The translations under genes were made by a program, and so were the position numbers. DNA of 35,955 bases from a virus: positions 1 to 35,955 of IMG/VR virus record IMGVR_UViG_3300005290_000327; one strand, written 5' to 3'. Below, piece by piece: positions 6,061-12,601 of the stretch (its first letter is position 1; every line of letters begins with the position of its first letter). The notes under the pieces were generated by a model. The model was given only the letters and a program-made list of their open reading frames with translations. It was not told the DNA's origin and searched no databases.

Positions 6061-6087
6061 TGCCACGACAGCATCTCTGTCATGGCA
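6061..6087. promoter_or_regulatory. Inverted repeat in the integrase leader
   Basis: TGCCACGACAG (6061-6071) and CTGTCATGGCA (6077-6087) pair over 11 positions with one wobble or mismatch around a 5-nt loop. It sits 16 bases upstream of the integrase GTG, next to the ribosome site, so it could be an operator or a translational hairpin. No confident promoter was found in 6046-6259. Confidence 0.45.
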
Positions 6088-6205
6088 ATAACGTTCAACG
6101 ACGGGCGATTGGGATGCACTTTTCTTGGTACAGCCCAGCCGCGCGGGGTGGAGCGCCCTGCGAGAAAGTGAGGATCCATGAAGTGGTGATCTGACAATCG
6201 AAAAC

Positions 6206-6235
6206 GGGCGTGGAGGCTGTACGCACTCCACGCCC
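6206..6235. promoter_or_regulatory. Perfect 10-bp dyad upstream of the replication operon
   Basis: GGGCGTGGAG (6206-6215) and CTCCACGCCC (6226-6235) form a perfect inverted repeat with a 10-nt loop. It ends 25 bases before the GTG of the first gene. On the minus strand it is followed by GTTTTCG, so it could be a weak leftward terminator insulating the integrase. On the plus strand it would be a leader hairpin or operator. Confidence 0.55.
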
Positions 6236-6259
6236 AAACCCCAAATGAAAGGAGTGGAC

Positions 6260-6592
6260 GTGGCACATTCTACCACGCTTGAGGAAGTGTTTCTCGATCG
6301 CGTATCGCGCGGCGGGAGTGATATCTTCTTTGAAGTCTACTGCGCGGCCTACGCCTCCGGCGCCGGGCTGCCCGATCCGACGCCGCACAGCGAATCGATG
6401 CGCCAGCTGCTCTGGTTGCTCGCCGACCGCCACCGCACCGAGGTGCTGCTGCCGCGCGGCTACGACCCGACGCCTATTGAGGGCCGCAATCCGCCCGGCT
6501 GGTTGCTGGGCCTGATGCGCCAGCGCGATACTACCCCGCCGCCATGCTGTCCTGATTCCGTCGAAGGGCCCGTGGAAGGCTGGCCAGTATGA
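6260..6592 (+). CDS. First gene of replication operon, hypothetical
   Basis: GTG 6260 is chosen because GAAAGGAG ends five bases upstream; an in-frame ATG at 6245 overlaps that site. The 110-residue product begins as (M)AHSTTLEEVFLDRVSRGGSD, has a helical N-terminal half (SMRQLLWLLADRHRTEVLLP) and a Pro-rich C-terminus (DTTPPPCCPDSVEGP). No family is recognised. It leads the plus-strand operon and overlaps the next gene by four bases (ATGA), so it is probably expressed early with the replication genes. Confidence 0.65.
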   Translation: MAHSTTLEEVFLDRVSRGGSDIFFEVYCAAYASGAGLPDPTPHSESMRQLLWLLADRHRTEVLLPRGYDPTPIEGRNPPGWLLGLMRQRDTTPPPCCPDSVEGPVEGWPV

Positions 6593-6789
6593 GTACGGGA
6601 CACAAGTGGTATGTCGAACGCGCCGCCGCCGACCTGGCCGCGCTGCTCAGGGCCTCTCGCATCTATCTGGCTGCGACCCGCCCGCGCGTGTGCGGTGATT
6701 GCGGGCATATCTTCACTATTGCCAGCATGGCGAGCGGCCGTCGCTGCGCGCGGTGTGGGCTGAAGGAGCATACCGATGATCGCGTATGA
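6589..6789 (+). CDS. Small zinc-ribbon protein
   Basis: 66 residues from ATG 6589, coupled to the upstream gene through ATGA. An N-terminal helix (YVERAAADLAALLRASRIYL) is followed by CGDCGHIFTIASMASGRRCA then RC, a clear CxxC-x(14)-CxxC zinc ribbon. Such small ribbons usually contact nucleic acid or a protein partner. The specific role is unknown. The next microprotein starts inside its 3' end. Confidence 0.65.
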   Translation: MSTGHKWYVERAAADLAALLRASRIYLAATRPRVCGDCGHIFTIASMASGRRCARCGLKEHTDDRV

Positions 6790-6868
6790 AGTCCCGCCCG
6801 ACGACGGGCCGGGCGACGACTGCCCTGACCACGGCCCGTATGGGGATGATGAGTGTCCGAAGTGCTGA
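6776..6868 (+). CDS. 30-residue Cys/His microprotein
   Basis: ATG 6776 is preceded by GAAGGAG at seven-base spacing and opens a 30-codon frame ending TGA 6868, overlapping the preceding gene by 14 bases. The peptide is acidic and ends CPDHGPYGDDECPKC, a CxxH-x7-CxxC set that could hold one zinc ion. The strong ribosome site and the motif support it despite its size. A 7-bp hairpin (6868-6874/6881-6887) directly follows the stop, and 6888-6968 holds no other gene. Confidence 0.5.
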   Translation: MIAYEVPPDDGPGDDCPDHGPYGDDECPKC

Positions 6869-6968
6869 GCTGACCACGCCGTCAGCTTTGGGCCGTGTTT
6901 CGCCCGCCCGCTGCCGGCCCCGACCGCCGGCGCATAGATCTGTTCCACCGAGCGAGAAAGTCACGCCT

Positions 6969-7760
6969 ATGGCTCCATCACATCAATCAAGCGTCACCGT
7001 CGATCGGCTCTTTGCGCCGGCGCCGCACGGCCTGATCAACGACCCGCAGATCAGCTATCCGGCGTTCCGGCTCTGGTGTGTGTTGCACCGGCTGAGTTGG
7101 ATTAAAGAGCCGCCCGAAATGGATCGGCTGTGCGCAGAGATGCGCCAGCAGGATCGCACGCCCGATCGGCGCAGCGTCTACCGCTGGTTGAGCGAGCTGG
7201 AGTCGCGCGGCTGGCTACGCTGGCAGCGCACGCCGGGCAAGGCAAGTGTAAACCGTTTTCTTGTGTTGAGTGAACGGGCGCCTGTGACACAAGAGTCACA
7301 GGATGCAGAACCTGTGATCGTAGGATCACAACCTGTGACACCAGAGTCACAACCTGTGACACTACGATCACAGGAGGGGGCGATTCATCCGCGCGCAGAG
7401 CCGCCAGAAAAAGCGACTCAGAATCATGAGAATCATGAGATCGATGGTGATGATGGGCGCACCTTGGCGTTTCTCGAATCGGAGGGCATCGGCGCAGCGC
7501 AAGAGTTTGCACACCTCCCCTACGAACCGCTCCGACGTGACTATCAAAACCGTCGCGACGATGGGCAAGAAAAGGCCATCATCGTCAAAGCCTGGCGACG
7601 CAAGCCCCCCACGAAGGACTATCACTATGAACGATCCCGACCCGCCCAATCAAACGGGCATGCGCCCGATCGGCGCCCTCCTTCCGAGCGCATTAAAGAG
7701 CGTCCGGAACTTCCAGAGGGACTCAAGCTCAGCACATGGAAACCCGATCGCAGCGAGTGA
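6969..7760 (+). CDS. Replication initiator protein (lambda O-like position), HTH
   Basis: 263 residues from ATG 6969. Residues about 10-100 form a winged-helix-type domain: VTVDRLFAPAPHGLINDPQI, FRLWCVLHRLSWIKEPPEMD, then RRSVYRWLSELESRGWLRWQ, the recognition helix pattern of phage replication initiators. Residues 105-135 are a run of heptapeptides PVTxxSQ encoded by the iterons at 7281-7374. The rest is a charged linker and a basic tail. Initiator followed by a DnaC-like loader, with iterons inside the initiator gene, parallels lambda O-ori-P. The ribosome site is weak. The last 134 bases overlap the loader gene in another frame. Confidence 0.7.
   Translation: MAPSHQSSVTVDRLFAPAPHGLINDPQISYPAFRLWCVLHRLSWIKEPPEMDRLCAEMRQQDRTPDRRSVYRWLSELESRGWLRWQRTPGKASVNRFLVLSERAPVTQESQDAEPVIVGSQPVTPESQPVTLRSQEGAIHPRAEPPEKATQNHENHEIDGDDGRTLAFLESEGIGAAQEFAHLPYEPLRRDYQNRRDDGQEKAIIVKAWRRKPPTKDYHYERSRPAQSNGHAPDRRPPSERIKERPELPEGLKLSTWKPDRSE
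7281..7374. repeat. Four dyad iterons inside the initiator gene (candidate origin)
   Basis: Four 22-bp units begin at 7281, 7311, 7332 and 7353, each starting CCTGTGA and having an inverted partner (TCACAGG or TCACAAC) at its end. Units 1 and 4 have the most complete arms (CCTGTGA/TCACAGG). Units 2-4 are spaced exactly 21 bp, two helical turns, so they would face the same side of DNA. A stretch rich in ATCATGAGA follows at 7420-7456 and could be the unwinding element. The most natural reading is the phage replication origin bound by the protein it lies in. Confidence 0.75.
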
Positions 7761-8559
7761 CGCCCGCGTTTGCCCCTGCTGCGGGGAAACGCAGCACGCC
7801 GTGCCAATCCGCCACTACGACGGCGTGAGCACGTTCTACATCTGGAATGTCTGCCAGGCGCAGCAGCGATCGTGGGACGCCAGCGCGCAGCACCTGGCCA
7901 GCCGCCGGCGCAATCTGGAGCAACGCCAAATGCAAGCCGATACGACGATGGGTGATCCGGGCATGGCCCAGATCGCGCGCTTTCCGCTCGATAGCTTCGA
8001 CCCCGATCGGCTGAAGGTCGTCTTTGGTCACGAGAACCCCAAAGACGCCGTCCTGGACTGGCTTGACGCCATCCGTGATCAGCCGCACGGCGACTACCAC
8101 AGCGGCCCCCCAGTGGCCTTGCATCTCTACTTTGCCGGCAAGGGCACGGGCAAAACGCACCTCGCCGCCGGCGCAGCCCTCCGTGCGCGCGCATGGGGCA
8201 AACTGACCGTGTTCCTGGAGGAAGTGAGCTACCTGGAGCGCGCGTGGGCGGCGGATTTCGCGGACAAAGAGCAGCTCAGTATGCTGCCGGGCGAGTCGGC
8301 GTGGCTGACCGTGATCGACGACATCGGCCAGAACCCGCCTGGCCGCGACCCGCGCGGGCTGCAAAAGGCCTGGTACAACATCATCAATCGCCGGTGGTTG
8401 AAACAGGGATGGACGATCATCACCAGCAACAAAACCGTAGAGCAGCTGCTGGATCAGGGCACGTTGTCAGAAGCCGCCTACAGCCGCCTGTACCAGATGA
8501 CGCGCGGCGAGGTGGTGCTGATGGAGGCGGATGACCAGCGACTGCGAGGCGCGCGATGA
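7627..8559 (+). CDS. DnaC-like AAA+ helicase loader
   Basis: ATG 7627 has AAGGA eight bases upstream, giving 310 residues. The N-terminal part has CPCC at 49-52 and another Cys at 76, a possible zinc site. The ATPase core has Walker A GKGTGKTHLAAG (171-182), Walker B LTVIDDIG (227-234), a sensor-like ITSNKT and an arginine in AAYSRLYQM. This is the DnaC/IstB-type AAA+ layout that delivers replicative helicase to the origin. It follows the initiator gene, overlapping it by 134 bases, and is coupled by ATGA to the next gene. No replicative helicase is in the window, so the host DnaB is the likely client. Confidence 0.88.
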   Translation: MNDPDPPNQTGMRPIGALLPSALKSVRNFQRDSSSAHGNPIAASDARVCPCCGETQHAVPIRHYDGVSTFYIWNVCQAQQRSWDASAQHLASRRRNLEQRQMQADTTMGDPGMAQIARFPLDSFDPDRLKVVFGHENPKDAVLDWLDAIRDQPHGDYHSGPPVALHLYFAGKGTGKTHLAAGAALRARAWGKLTVFLEEVSYLERAWAADFADKEQLSMLPGESAWLTVIDDIGQNPPGRDPRGLQKAWYNIINRRWLKQGWTIITSNKTVEQLLDQGTLSEAAYSRLYQMTRGEVVLMEADDQRLRGAR

Positions 8560-8732
8560 GCAGCACTGAATTAGCCTTTGGCAAGCGAGTCATCTGGCGG
8601 AATTTACGCGCCGAGATCGTGGACATCCGCTGGGCCGCCACGCCGCTGGTGCAAATCCGCGTGGTGGGCGGCCATACGCACTGGACGACGCCCGATCGCC
8701 TGGAGGTGGCCGATGTATCTCGCGAGCGCTGA
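8556..8732 (+). CDS. Small hypothetical protein
   Basis: 58 residues from ATG 8556, overlapping the loader stop by four bases (ATGA) and ending TGA 8732. The sequence alternates strands and turns (FGKRVIWRNLRAEIVDIRW, then VQIRVVGGHTHWTTPDRLEV), suggesting a small beta-barrel fold. No family is recognised. GC-rich third positions and the coupled start support it as a real gene. Confidence 0.6.
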   Translation: MSSTELAFGKRVIWRNLRAEIVDIRWAATPLVQIRVVGGHTHWTTPDRLEVADVSRER

Positions 8733-9240
8733 TGTCCAGTCCGAAGATGAGCGCACGACCTGGCGCCGCCGGCTCCAGCAGCAGCGCTGCCTGGTCTGCG
8801 GCGCGCGCGATCTGGTCAACCACCAGACGAGCTACTTTTGTGCGGCGCACATTGCCGACTGGCGCTACTGCGGCCTGTGCGAGACGCTCCGCCCGGCAGC
8901 GGAGCACGGCGCCGACGCGCGCTGCCGGAGCTGCGCAAACGATCGCGCGCTTGCCGCTTACCACGCCAATCCCGACGCGACGATCTATCGCATTCGCCTG
9001 CGCCAGATCGCTAGACGCCAGCACACGCGCGGCGAACAAATCTTCATCCATCTGCGGCGGCGGATCGCGCTGGCCGAGCTGGTGCGACAGACGCCCGGCT
9101 GGTCATGGCCAAGAAGGGCGGCGGTGTTTGGCGGCTATCCGCAGCAACTCGCCTACGCCTGGCGGCAGCAGCAGAGCGCGCAGCTGCGCGACGTGGACGC
9201 CGCCGACAAGGCGCGGGACGCGCACTGGAGCGAACGATGA
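8713..9240 (+). CDS. Multi-CxxC zinc-finger protein
   Basis: 175 residues from ATG 8713, with GGAGG six bases upstream; it overlaps the previous gene by 20 bases. The N-terminal half has a series of metal ligands, CLVCGARD, CAAH, CGLCETLR and CRSC, enough for two zinc sites in a treble-clef or double-ribbon arrangement. The C-terminal half is helical and basic, ending in a possible HTH-like segment (PRRAAVFGGYPQQLAYAWRQ). It looks nucleic-acid binding; the function is unknown. It could be an early transcription or replication accessory factor. Confidence 0.65.
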   Translation: MYLASADVQSEDERTTWRRRLQQQRCLVCGARDLVNHQTSYFCAAHIADWRYCGLCETLRPAAEHGADARCRSCANDRALAAYHANPDATIYRIRLRQIARRQHTRGEQIFIHLRRRIALAELVRQTPGWSWPRRAAVFGGYPQQLAYAWRQQQSAQLRDVDAADKARDAHWSER

Positions 9241-9539
9241 GCCTGACAAGCCTCTTTCACGAAGCCAAGCTCCAGGCCGCGCGCACCGGGACGGATCGCC
9301 CGCTGAATCTCAGTGGCGGCGCGCGGCTCGTGGTACGGGTCAAGGATGGCGTTGTGACCCTGACGATCGCGCGGCAAAGGAAGCGCGTCGGGGATCGCGA
9401 GCTGATCACCTTCAAAGAGCAGTGCGGCATCCCCGCGAACGCGATCCGCTTTCCGCTGGAGGAACAAGGCCAGCGCATGGTGGATGGCGTTCAATGGTTT
9501 TATGTGGCCTACCGATGGACGGAAGGAGTCGACCAATGA
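9237..9539 (+). CDS. Hypothetical protein
   Basis: 100 residues from ATG 9237, coupled through ATGA to the preceding stop. The predicted fold is mixed: an N-terminal helix (SLTSLFHEAKLQAARTG), then several beta strands (ARLVVRVKDGVVTLTIARQ) and a C-terminal strand with WFYVAYRW. No motif or family is recognised. It is one of the run of compact early genes between the helicase loader and the FtsK-like gene. Confidence 0.6.
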   Translation: MSLTSLFHEAKLQAARTGTDRPLNLSGGARLVVRVKDGVVTLTIARQRKRVGDRELITFKEQCGIPANAIRFPLEEQGQRMVDGVQWFYVAYRWTEGVDQ

Positions 9540-9769
9540 CCATCACCCGCTCGCACCTCATCCGCCAGGGGGCCGGCGTTACCCGCGTGCTGCGCCTGGC
9601 CTGCGCCGATGGCCGCGCCTGGCCGCTGGCCTACGAGGTGCATCCCGACGAGGACATGTGTCGCGTGTGCGGCTGCACCAACATCTTTGGCTGCGCGGAT
9701 GGGTGCGCGTGGGCGAACGCGAGCCATACAATTTGTACCAGGTGCCTGGAGAAGGAGCTGTTGCCGTGA
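9536..9769 (+). CDS. Cysteine-rich phage zinc protein
   Basis: 77 residues from ATG 9536 (ATGA overlap). After a strand-rich N-terminus comes CRVCGCTNIFGCADGCAWA, then HTICTRC. The string CxxCGCT-x(n)-C-x2-GC-x-W followed by CxxC recurs in small proteins of many temperate phages and probably binds zinc. I know the pattern but not an assigned function. It overlaps the next gene's GTG by four bases. Confidence 0.65.
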   Translation: MTITRSHLIRQGAGVTRVLRLACADGRAWPLAYEVHPDEDMCRVCGCTNIFGCADGCAWANASHTICTRCLEKELLP

Positions 9770-10200
9770 GCAAAGGCCGAACCGTTCCGATCTACCGCCC
9801 CGGCGTGAACCGCGCCGGCGAGGTCGCGATCCCCGCGTGCGATCTTCCGCTGCCCGACGGGAGAACGCTGATCTATCGCGGGCGCTCCGGCCCGCGCAGC
9901 GTCGGCGGCGGCGCGACGCTCACGCTCTCGGGCTGGATGAGCGCCGACGGGCTGGCGGTCGCGGCGTCGATCGATCGGCTGCCACACCTGACGATTAAAA
10001 GCAAGCTGGGCTTCTTGCATCTCAGTATCAGCCGCGCCGATCGCCTGCCCGATTGGGAGGAGATGGTGCAGGTTGCGGAGACGATCGCCGGCCCCGATCT
10101 GGACATGGCGATGATCAAGCCGCGCCGATCGGACTATGTGAATAAGCACGAATATTGCCTGCACTGGTGGGAGATGCCGGTTGAATGGGGGTTGCAATGA
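9766..10200 (+). CDS. Phage protein, possibly DUF7694-like
   Basis: 144 residues from GTG 9766, with AAGGAG eight bases upstream and overlapping the previous stop by four. The C-terminal part has FLHLSISRADRLPDWEEMVQ, then GPDLDMAMIKP, YVNKHEYCLHWW. This HLSISR...LPxW...GPD...YVN...CLHxW order resembles a small family of phage proteins I would place near DUF7694. The domain number is from memory and should be treated as tentative. Biochemical function is unknown. Confidence 0.65.
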   Translation: MSKGRTVPIYRPGVNRAGEVAIPACDLPLPDGRTLIYRGRSGPRSVGGGATLTLSGWMSADGLAVAASIDRLPHLTIKSKLGFLHLSISRADRLPDWEEMVQVAETIAGPDLDMAMIKPRRSDYVNKHEYCLHWWEMPVEWGLQ

Positions 10201-10679
10201 ACAAAGGCAGACGAGTCCCCGATCCGCCGATCGACCACGCCGCCGCGCTCCGCGATCGGCTGGGCAAGGCGGCGTATACACAATGGCAGCGCGAGACGGG
10301 TGAGCTGCCGAGTTGGGAGCAACTAAACCGTGGCGAGCGCGTTTCTTGGCAGACGATCGGCCAGGCCGTGATGGATGTCATCGTGGACAAGGGCGATCGA
10401 CGCGGTGAGTTTAGCGTATCGTCCATCTACGGCTACGCCACGCAGAAGCCGTATGTGAATATCGAAGTCAGCATGTCGCCGATGCAATGCAGCCCGGCCA
10501 AAGCGCGCGAAATGGCGCTGATGCTGCTGGAGAGCGCGGATGCGAGCGAATCAGACAGCGTGTTGATCGGCTATGCCAAAGATGTCCTGGACTTGGACGA
10601 TCAACGCGCGGCGCAGCTGCTGAATCAGTTTCGCCAGTACCGCGAGAAGCAACTTGGCACGGAGGCGAAAAGCGCGTGA
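10197..10679 (+). CDS. Hypothetical protein, helical
   Basis: 160 residues from ATG 10197, coupled by ATGA. The middle part is IYGYATQKPYVNIEVSMSPM, followed by a helical segment (SPAKAREMALMLLESADASE) resembling the ligand-holding C-terminal helices of small phage early proteins. The C-terminus, YAKDVLDLDDQRAAQLLNQF, is amphipathic. No catalytic motif is visible and no family is recognised. Confidence 0.6.
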   Translation: MNKGRRVPDPPIDHAAALRDRLGKAAYTQWQRETGELPSWEQLNRGERVSWQTIGQAVMDVIVDKGDRRGEFSVSSIYGYATQKPYVNIEVSMSPMQCSPAKAREMALMLLESADASESDSVLIGYAKDVLDLDDQRAAQLLNQFRQYREKQLGTEAKSA

Positions 10680-10972
10680 GCGACGATATCGATCTGGGCA
10701 GTTGCTGCGCCTGCCGGAAAGCCGGCCCCACCGTCCGCAACATCATGACGCTGCCGTTCCGATCGCCGACGCCAGGGTTTGGCTGGGGATGCGTGGTCTG
10801 TCATCTCCCAAGCGATGGCGCAGTGGCGGTGCTGTGCGATGCCTGTTTGGAGTCGGGTGCGCCGATCGTAGACGTGTGCCACGGCTACCCGAAAGAGAAC
10901 ATGCGGATGGCGCGCGAGTCGCTGACGGCGGCGTTCGACCACGATTTGGCGCGGCATGAGGATGAGCTATGA
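10676..10972 (+). CDS. Zinc-ribbon-like protein
   Basis: 98 residues from GTG 10676 (GTGA overlap). Cysteines occur as CCAC near the N-terminus, CVVC in the middle and CDAC later, a CxxC...CxxC...CxxC pattern. The central stretch PTVRNIMTLPFRSPTPGFGW is aromatic and loop-rich. Likely a zinc-binding accessory protein; function unknown. Confidence 0.6.
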   Translation: MSDDIDLGSCCACRKAGPTVRNIMTLPFRSPTPGFGWGCVVCHLPSDGAVAVLCDACLESGAPIVDVCHGYPKENMRMARESLTAAFDHDLARHEDEL

Positions 10973-11196
10973 GAACGATCACCTGGTTCAACAACAGCCC
11001 TGATTGCGGCGATCCAACCTGTCTCTGCTCGTGGTGCGAGGAACAGATCACGGAAGACGATGCGCCGGCGATTCGGCTCTTCGACAGGGACACGAACCGC
11101 GAGGCGCGGTTTCACCGCCGCTGTATCAACCCGGCGCTCTATGGATCGGGACTGCTGCCGGGAACCCACGGGATCGACGATGAGGTTGCGCTGTGA
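10969..11196 (+). CDS. Small cysteine-rich protein
   Basis: 75 residues from ATG 10969 (ATGA overlap). The motif DPTCLCSWCEEQI followed about 30 residues later by FHRRC gives a CxCxxC...HxxC set, a plausible zinc site resembling a short PARP- or LIM-like finger. It ends four bases into the next GTG start. Function unknown. Confidence 0.6.
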   Translation: MRTITWFNNSPDCGDPTCLCSWCEEQITEDDAPAIRLFDRDTNREARFHRRCINPALYGSGLLPGTHGIDDEVAL

Positions 11197-11768
11197 CCGC
11201 CGATATTCGTCTCGCCTACGCCACGCCGCTGGGCCTGGCTGAGTATATCGGCGGATCCGGCCTCAATGGCGGATTTCCGCGCTACACGCTGCCGAACGGG
11301 AGAAAGCTCTGGCATGAAGAGGTCGTCGCGCTCAGCCGCCGGCGCAATCGGAGAGGCCGGCGCGTGCCGGCGCGAGAGGAGGAATCAGGTGAGCGAAGAC
11401 GTGATGAGCGCCGACAGCCTGCTGCGCGAAAACGCCGAACTGCGCGCGGATCGGGCGCTCCTGCGCGCCTATCTCAGCGAGGCGCGATCGGAGTTGAACG
11501 ATGCGCGAGCCCAAAGTGCTGCGCTCGTCGAGGCCTGCGAGGCGCTGGCGCAGTTTATCGAGAGCTATACGCCCGACTCGCTCTTGGCCCGCGCGCAGCC
11601 GACCTTCTACGGCATCTTCCGCGTGTACGGCAAGAACGCCCGCGCCGCCGTAGCAGCCGTGCGCCCCCAGGCCGATGCGCTGCTGGCGAAAATGGCCGAT
11701 CTCAGCCGCCAGATCGGCGAGCAGAACACAACGATCGGCTATCAGGATGCGAAGCTCAGGCGCGCTGA
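11193..11768 (+). CDS. Hypothetical ORF with doubtful C-terminus
   Basis: GTG 11193 overlaps the previous stop by four bases, and the first ~50 residues look genuine (IRLAYATPLGLAEYIGGSGL, then GFPRYTLPNGRKLWHEEVVA). The frame then becomes Arg-rich and runs for 380 bases through the well-supported coiled-coil gene in another frame. A TGA at 11390-11392 overlaps the next gene's GTG in the usual 4-base manner, but lies in a different frame. A real or assembly frameshift around 11320-11385 would give a protein of about 66 residues with normal coupling. Confidence 0.4.
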   Translation: MTADIRLAYATPLGLAEYIGGSGLNGGFPRYTLPNGRKLWHEEVVALSRRRNRRGRRVPAREEESGERRRDERRQPAARKRRTARGSGAPARLSQRGAIGVERCASPKCCARRGLRGAGAVYRELYARLALGPRAADLLRHLPRVRQERPRRRSSRAPPGRCAAGENGRSQPPDRRAEHNDRLSGCEAQAR

Positions 11769-12078
11769 AGCCGATGCGGGATGGTTGCGCGGCCTGGTGC
11801 TTGCCGCGATCGCGCACCTCGACTCCTTTGGTGAGATCAGCACGCCGATCGCCGCAATGGCGGAAGACTTGGAGGTGAAACTTGGAAAGACCGGCGACGC
11901 CGGCGCGGCGCTGCTGGCCGAGCTGGAGGCGGCGCGGGCGGTGGCCGCGGCGGCGCGGCACTACATCACCAGGGAGACAACGTGCCTGCCAATCGAGAAG
12001 GCGGATACGGATGCGATCGGCGCGCTGATTGAGGCGACTCGCGCCTACGACGCGGCGACGAAAGTGAGCGACGCATGA
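11389..12078 (+). CDS. Coiled-coil protein of unknown function
   Basis: GTG 11389 follows GAGGAGG at good spacing and gives 229 residues. The N-terminal half is a long alpha-helical coiled coil (SADSLLRENAELRADRALLR, then AYLSEARSELNDARAQSAAL). After a short aromatic linker (YTPDSLLARAQPTFYGIFRV) further helices follow. There are no catalytic motifs. It could be a structural or assembly factor, or a regulator of a neighbouring protein. It is coupled to the next gene by ATGA. Confidence 0.65.
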   Translation: MSEDVMSADSLLRENAELRADRALLRAYLSEARSELNDARAQSAALVEACEALAQFIESYTPDSLLARAQPTFYGIFRVYGKNARAAVAAVRPQADALLAKMADLSRQIGEQNTTIGYQDAKLRRAEADAGWLRGLVLAAIAHLDSFGEISTPIAAMAEDLEVKLGKTGDAGAALLAELEAARAVAAAARHYITRETTCLPIEKADTDAIGALIEATRAYDAATKVSDA

Positions 12079-12284
12079 AAATGACCGAGCTCCAATTCGC
12101 CGGCATCACGATCAACCTGAGCGCACTCGGCCAGGTCGATCTGAGCGATAACGACCCGGAGCTGCTTATCCAGCTGGCGCAGCTGCTTGAGCGGGCACGA
12201 GCGAACGTCGAAAAGGCGATCGACGTGCAGCAGGAGGCGCAAGCGGCGCGCTACGAGCGCGAGCACGGCGAACCCCCGTTTTGA
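12075..12284 (+). CDS. Small helical protein
   Basis: 69 residues from ATG 12075 (ATGA overlap). A short beta start (LQFAGITINLSALGQVDLSD) leads into a long charged helix (LIQLAQLLERARANVEKAID, then VQQEAQAARYEREHG). No family is recognised. Confidence 0.6.
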   Translation: MKMTELQFAGITINLSALGQVDLSDNDPELLIQLAQLLERARANVEKAIDVQQEAQAARYEREHGEPPF

Positions 12285-12307
12285 ATGATACAGAGGAGTT
12301 GCTTGCC

Positions 12308-12601
12308 ATGATCCTCACCCAGATTACCGTCTCGTATGGCGGAACACAGAGCCTGCCCGAATATTCCAATTGCAAAGTCAACATCAGCCTCACCGCGACG
12401 ATCGACCACGACGATGATCCGGCGGACGCGGAGGCGGTGCTGTGGGCGCACGCGAAAGAATCGGCGCACGCCCAGATCGACGGCGCGTTGGAGGCCAATG
12501 ACATTGCGGCGAAGTACAGCACGGAGCCGCGCTACCAGGTGATGCAGACCTACTGGAATCAGTGGGATCATCGGGGTGAAACAAGCCGCCGCAGTACGTG
12601 A
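12308..12601 (+). CDS. Hypothetical protein
   Basis: ATG 12308 is preferred because GAGGAG lies nine bases upstream; an in-frame TTG at 12281 lacks a site. The 97-residue product has an N-terminal strand-rich part (ILTQITVSYGGTQSLPEYSN, then KVNISLTATIDHDDD) and a helical C-terminus ending in Arg-rich sequence. No motif is recognised. Confidence 0.55.
   Translation: MILTQITVSYGGTQSLPEYSNCKVNISLTATIDHDDDPADAEAVLWAHAKESAHAQIDGALEANDIAAKYSTEPRYQVMQTYWNQWDHRGETSRRST

Noticed and set aside
6046-6276. Longer integrase from ATG 6276
   Set aside because: The 77 extra residues are non-coding in character, overlap the leader dyads and the start region of the divergent operon, and would exceed the usual family length; GTG 6045 has a good site.
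6786-6968. N-terminal extension of the initiator frame
   Set aside because: It overlaps the Cys microprotein in another frame and has Arg/Pro/Thr-rich shadow composition; ATG 6969 starts the recognisable domain.
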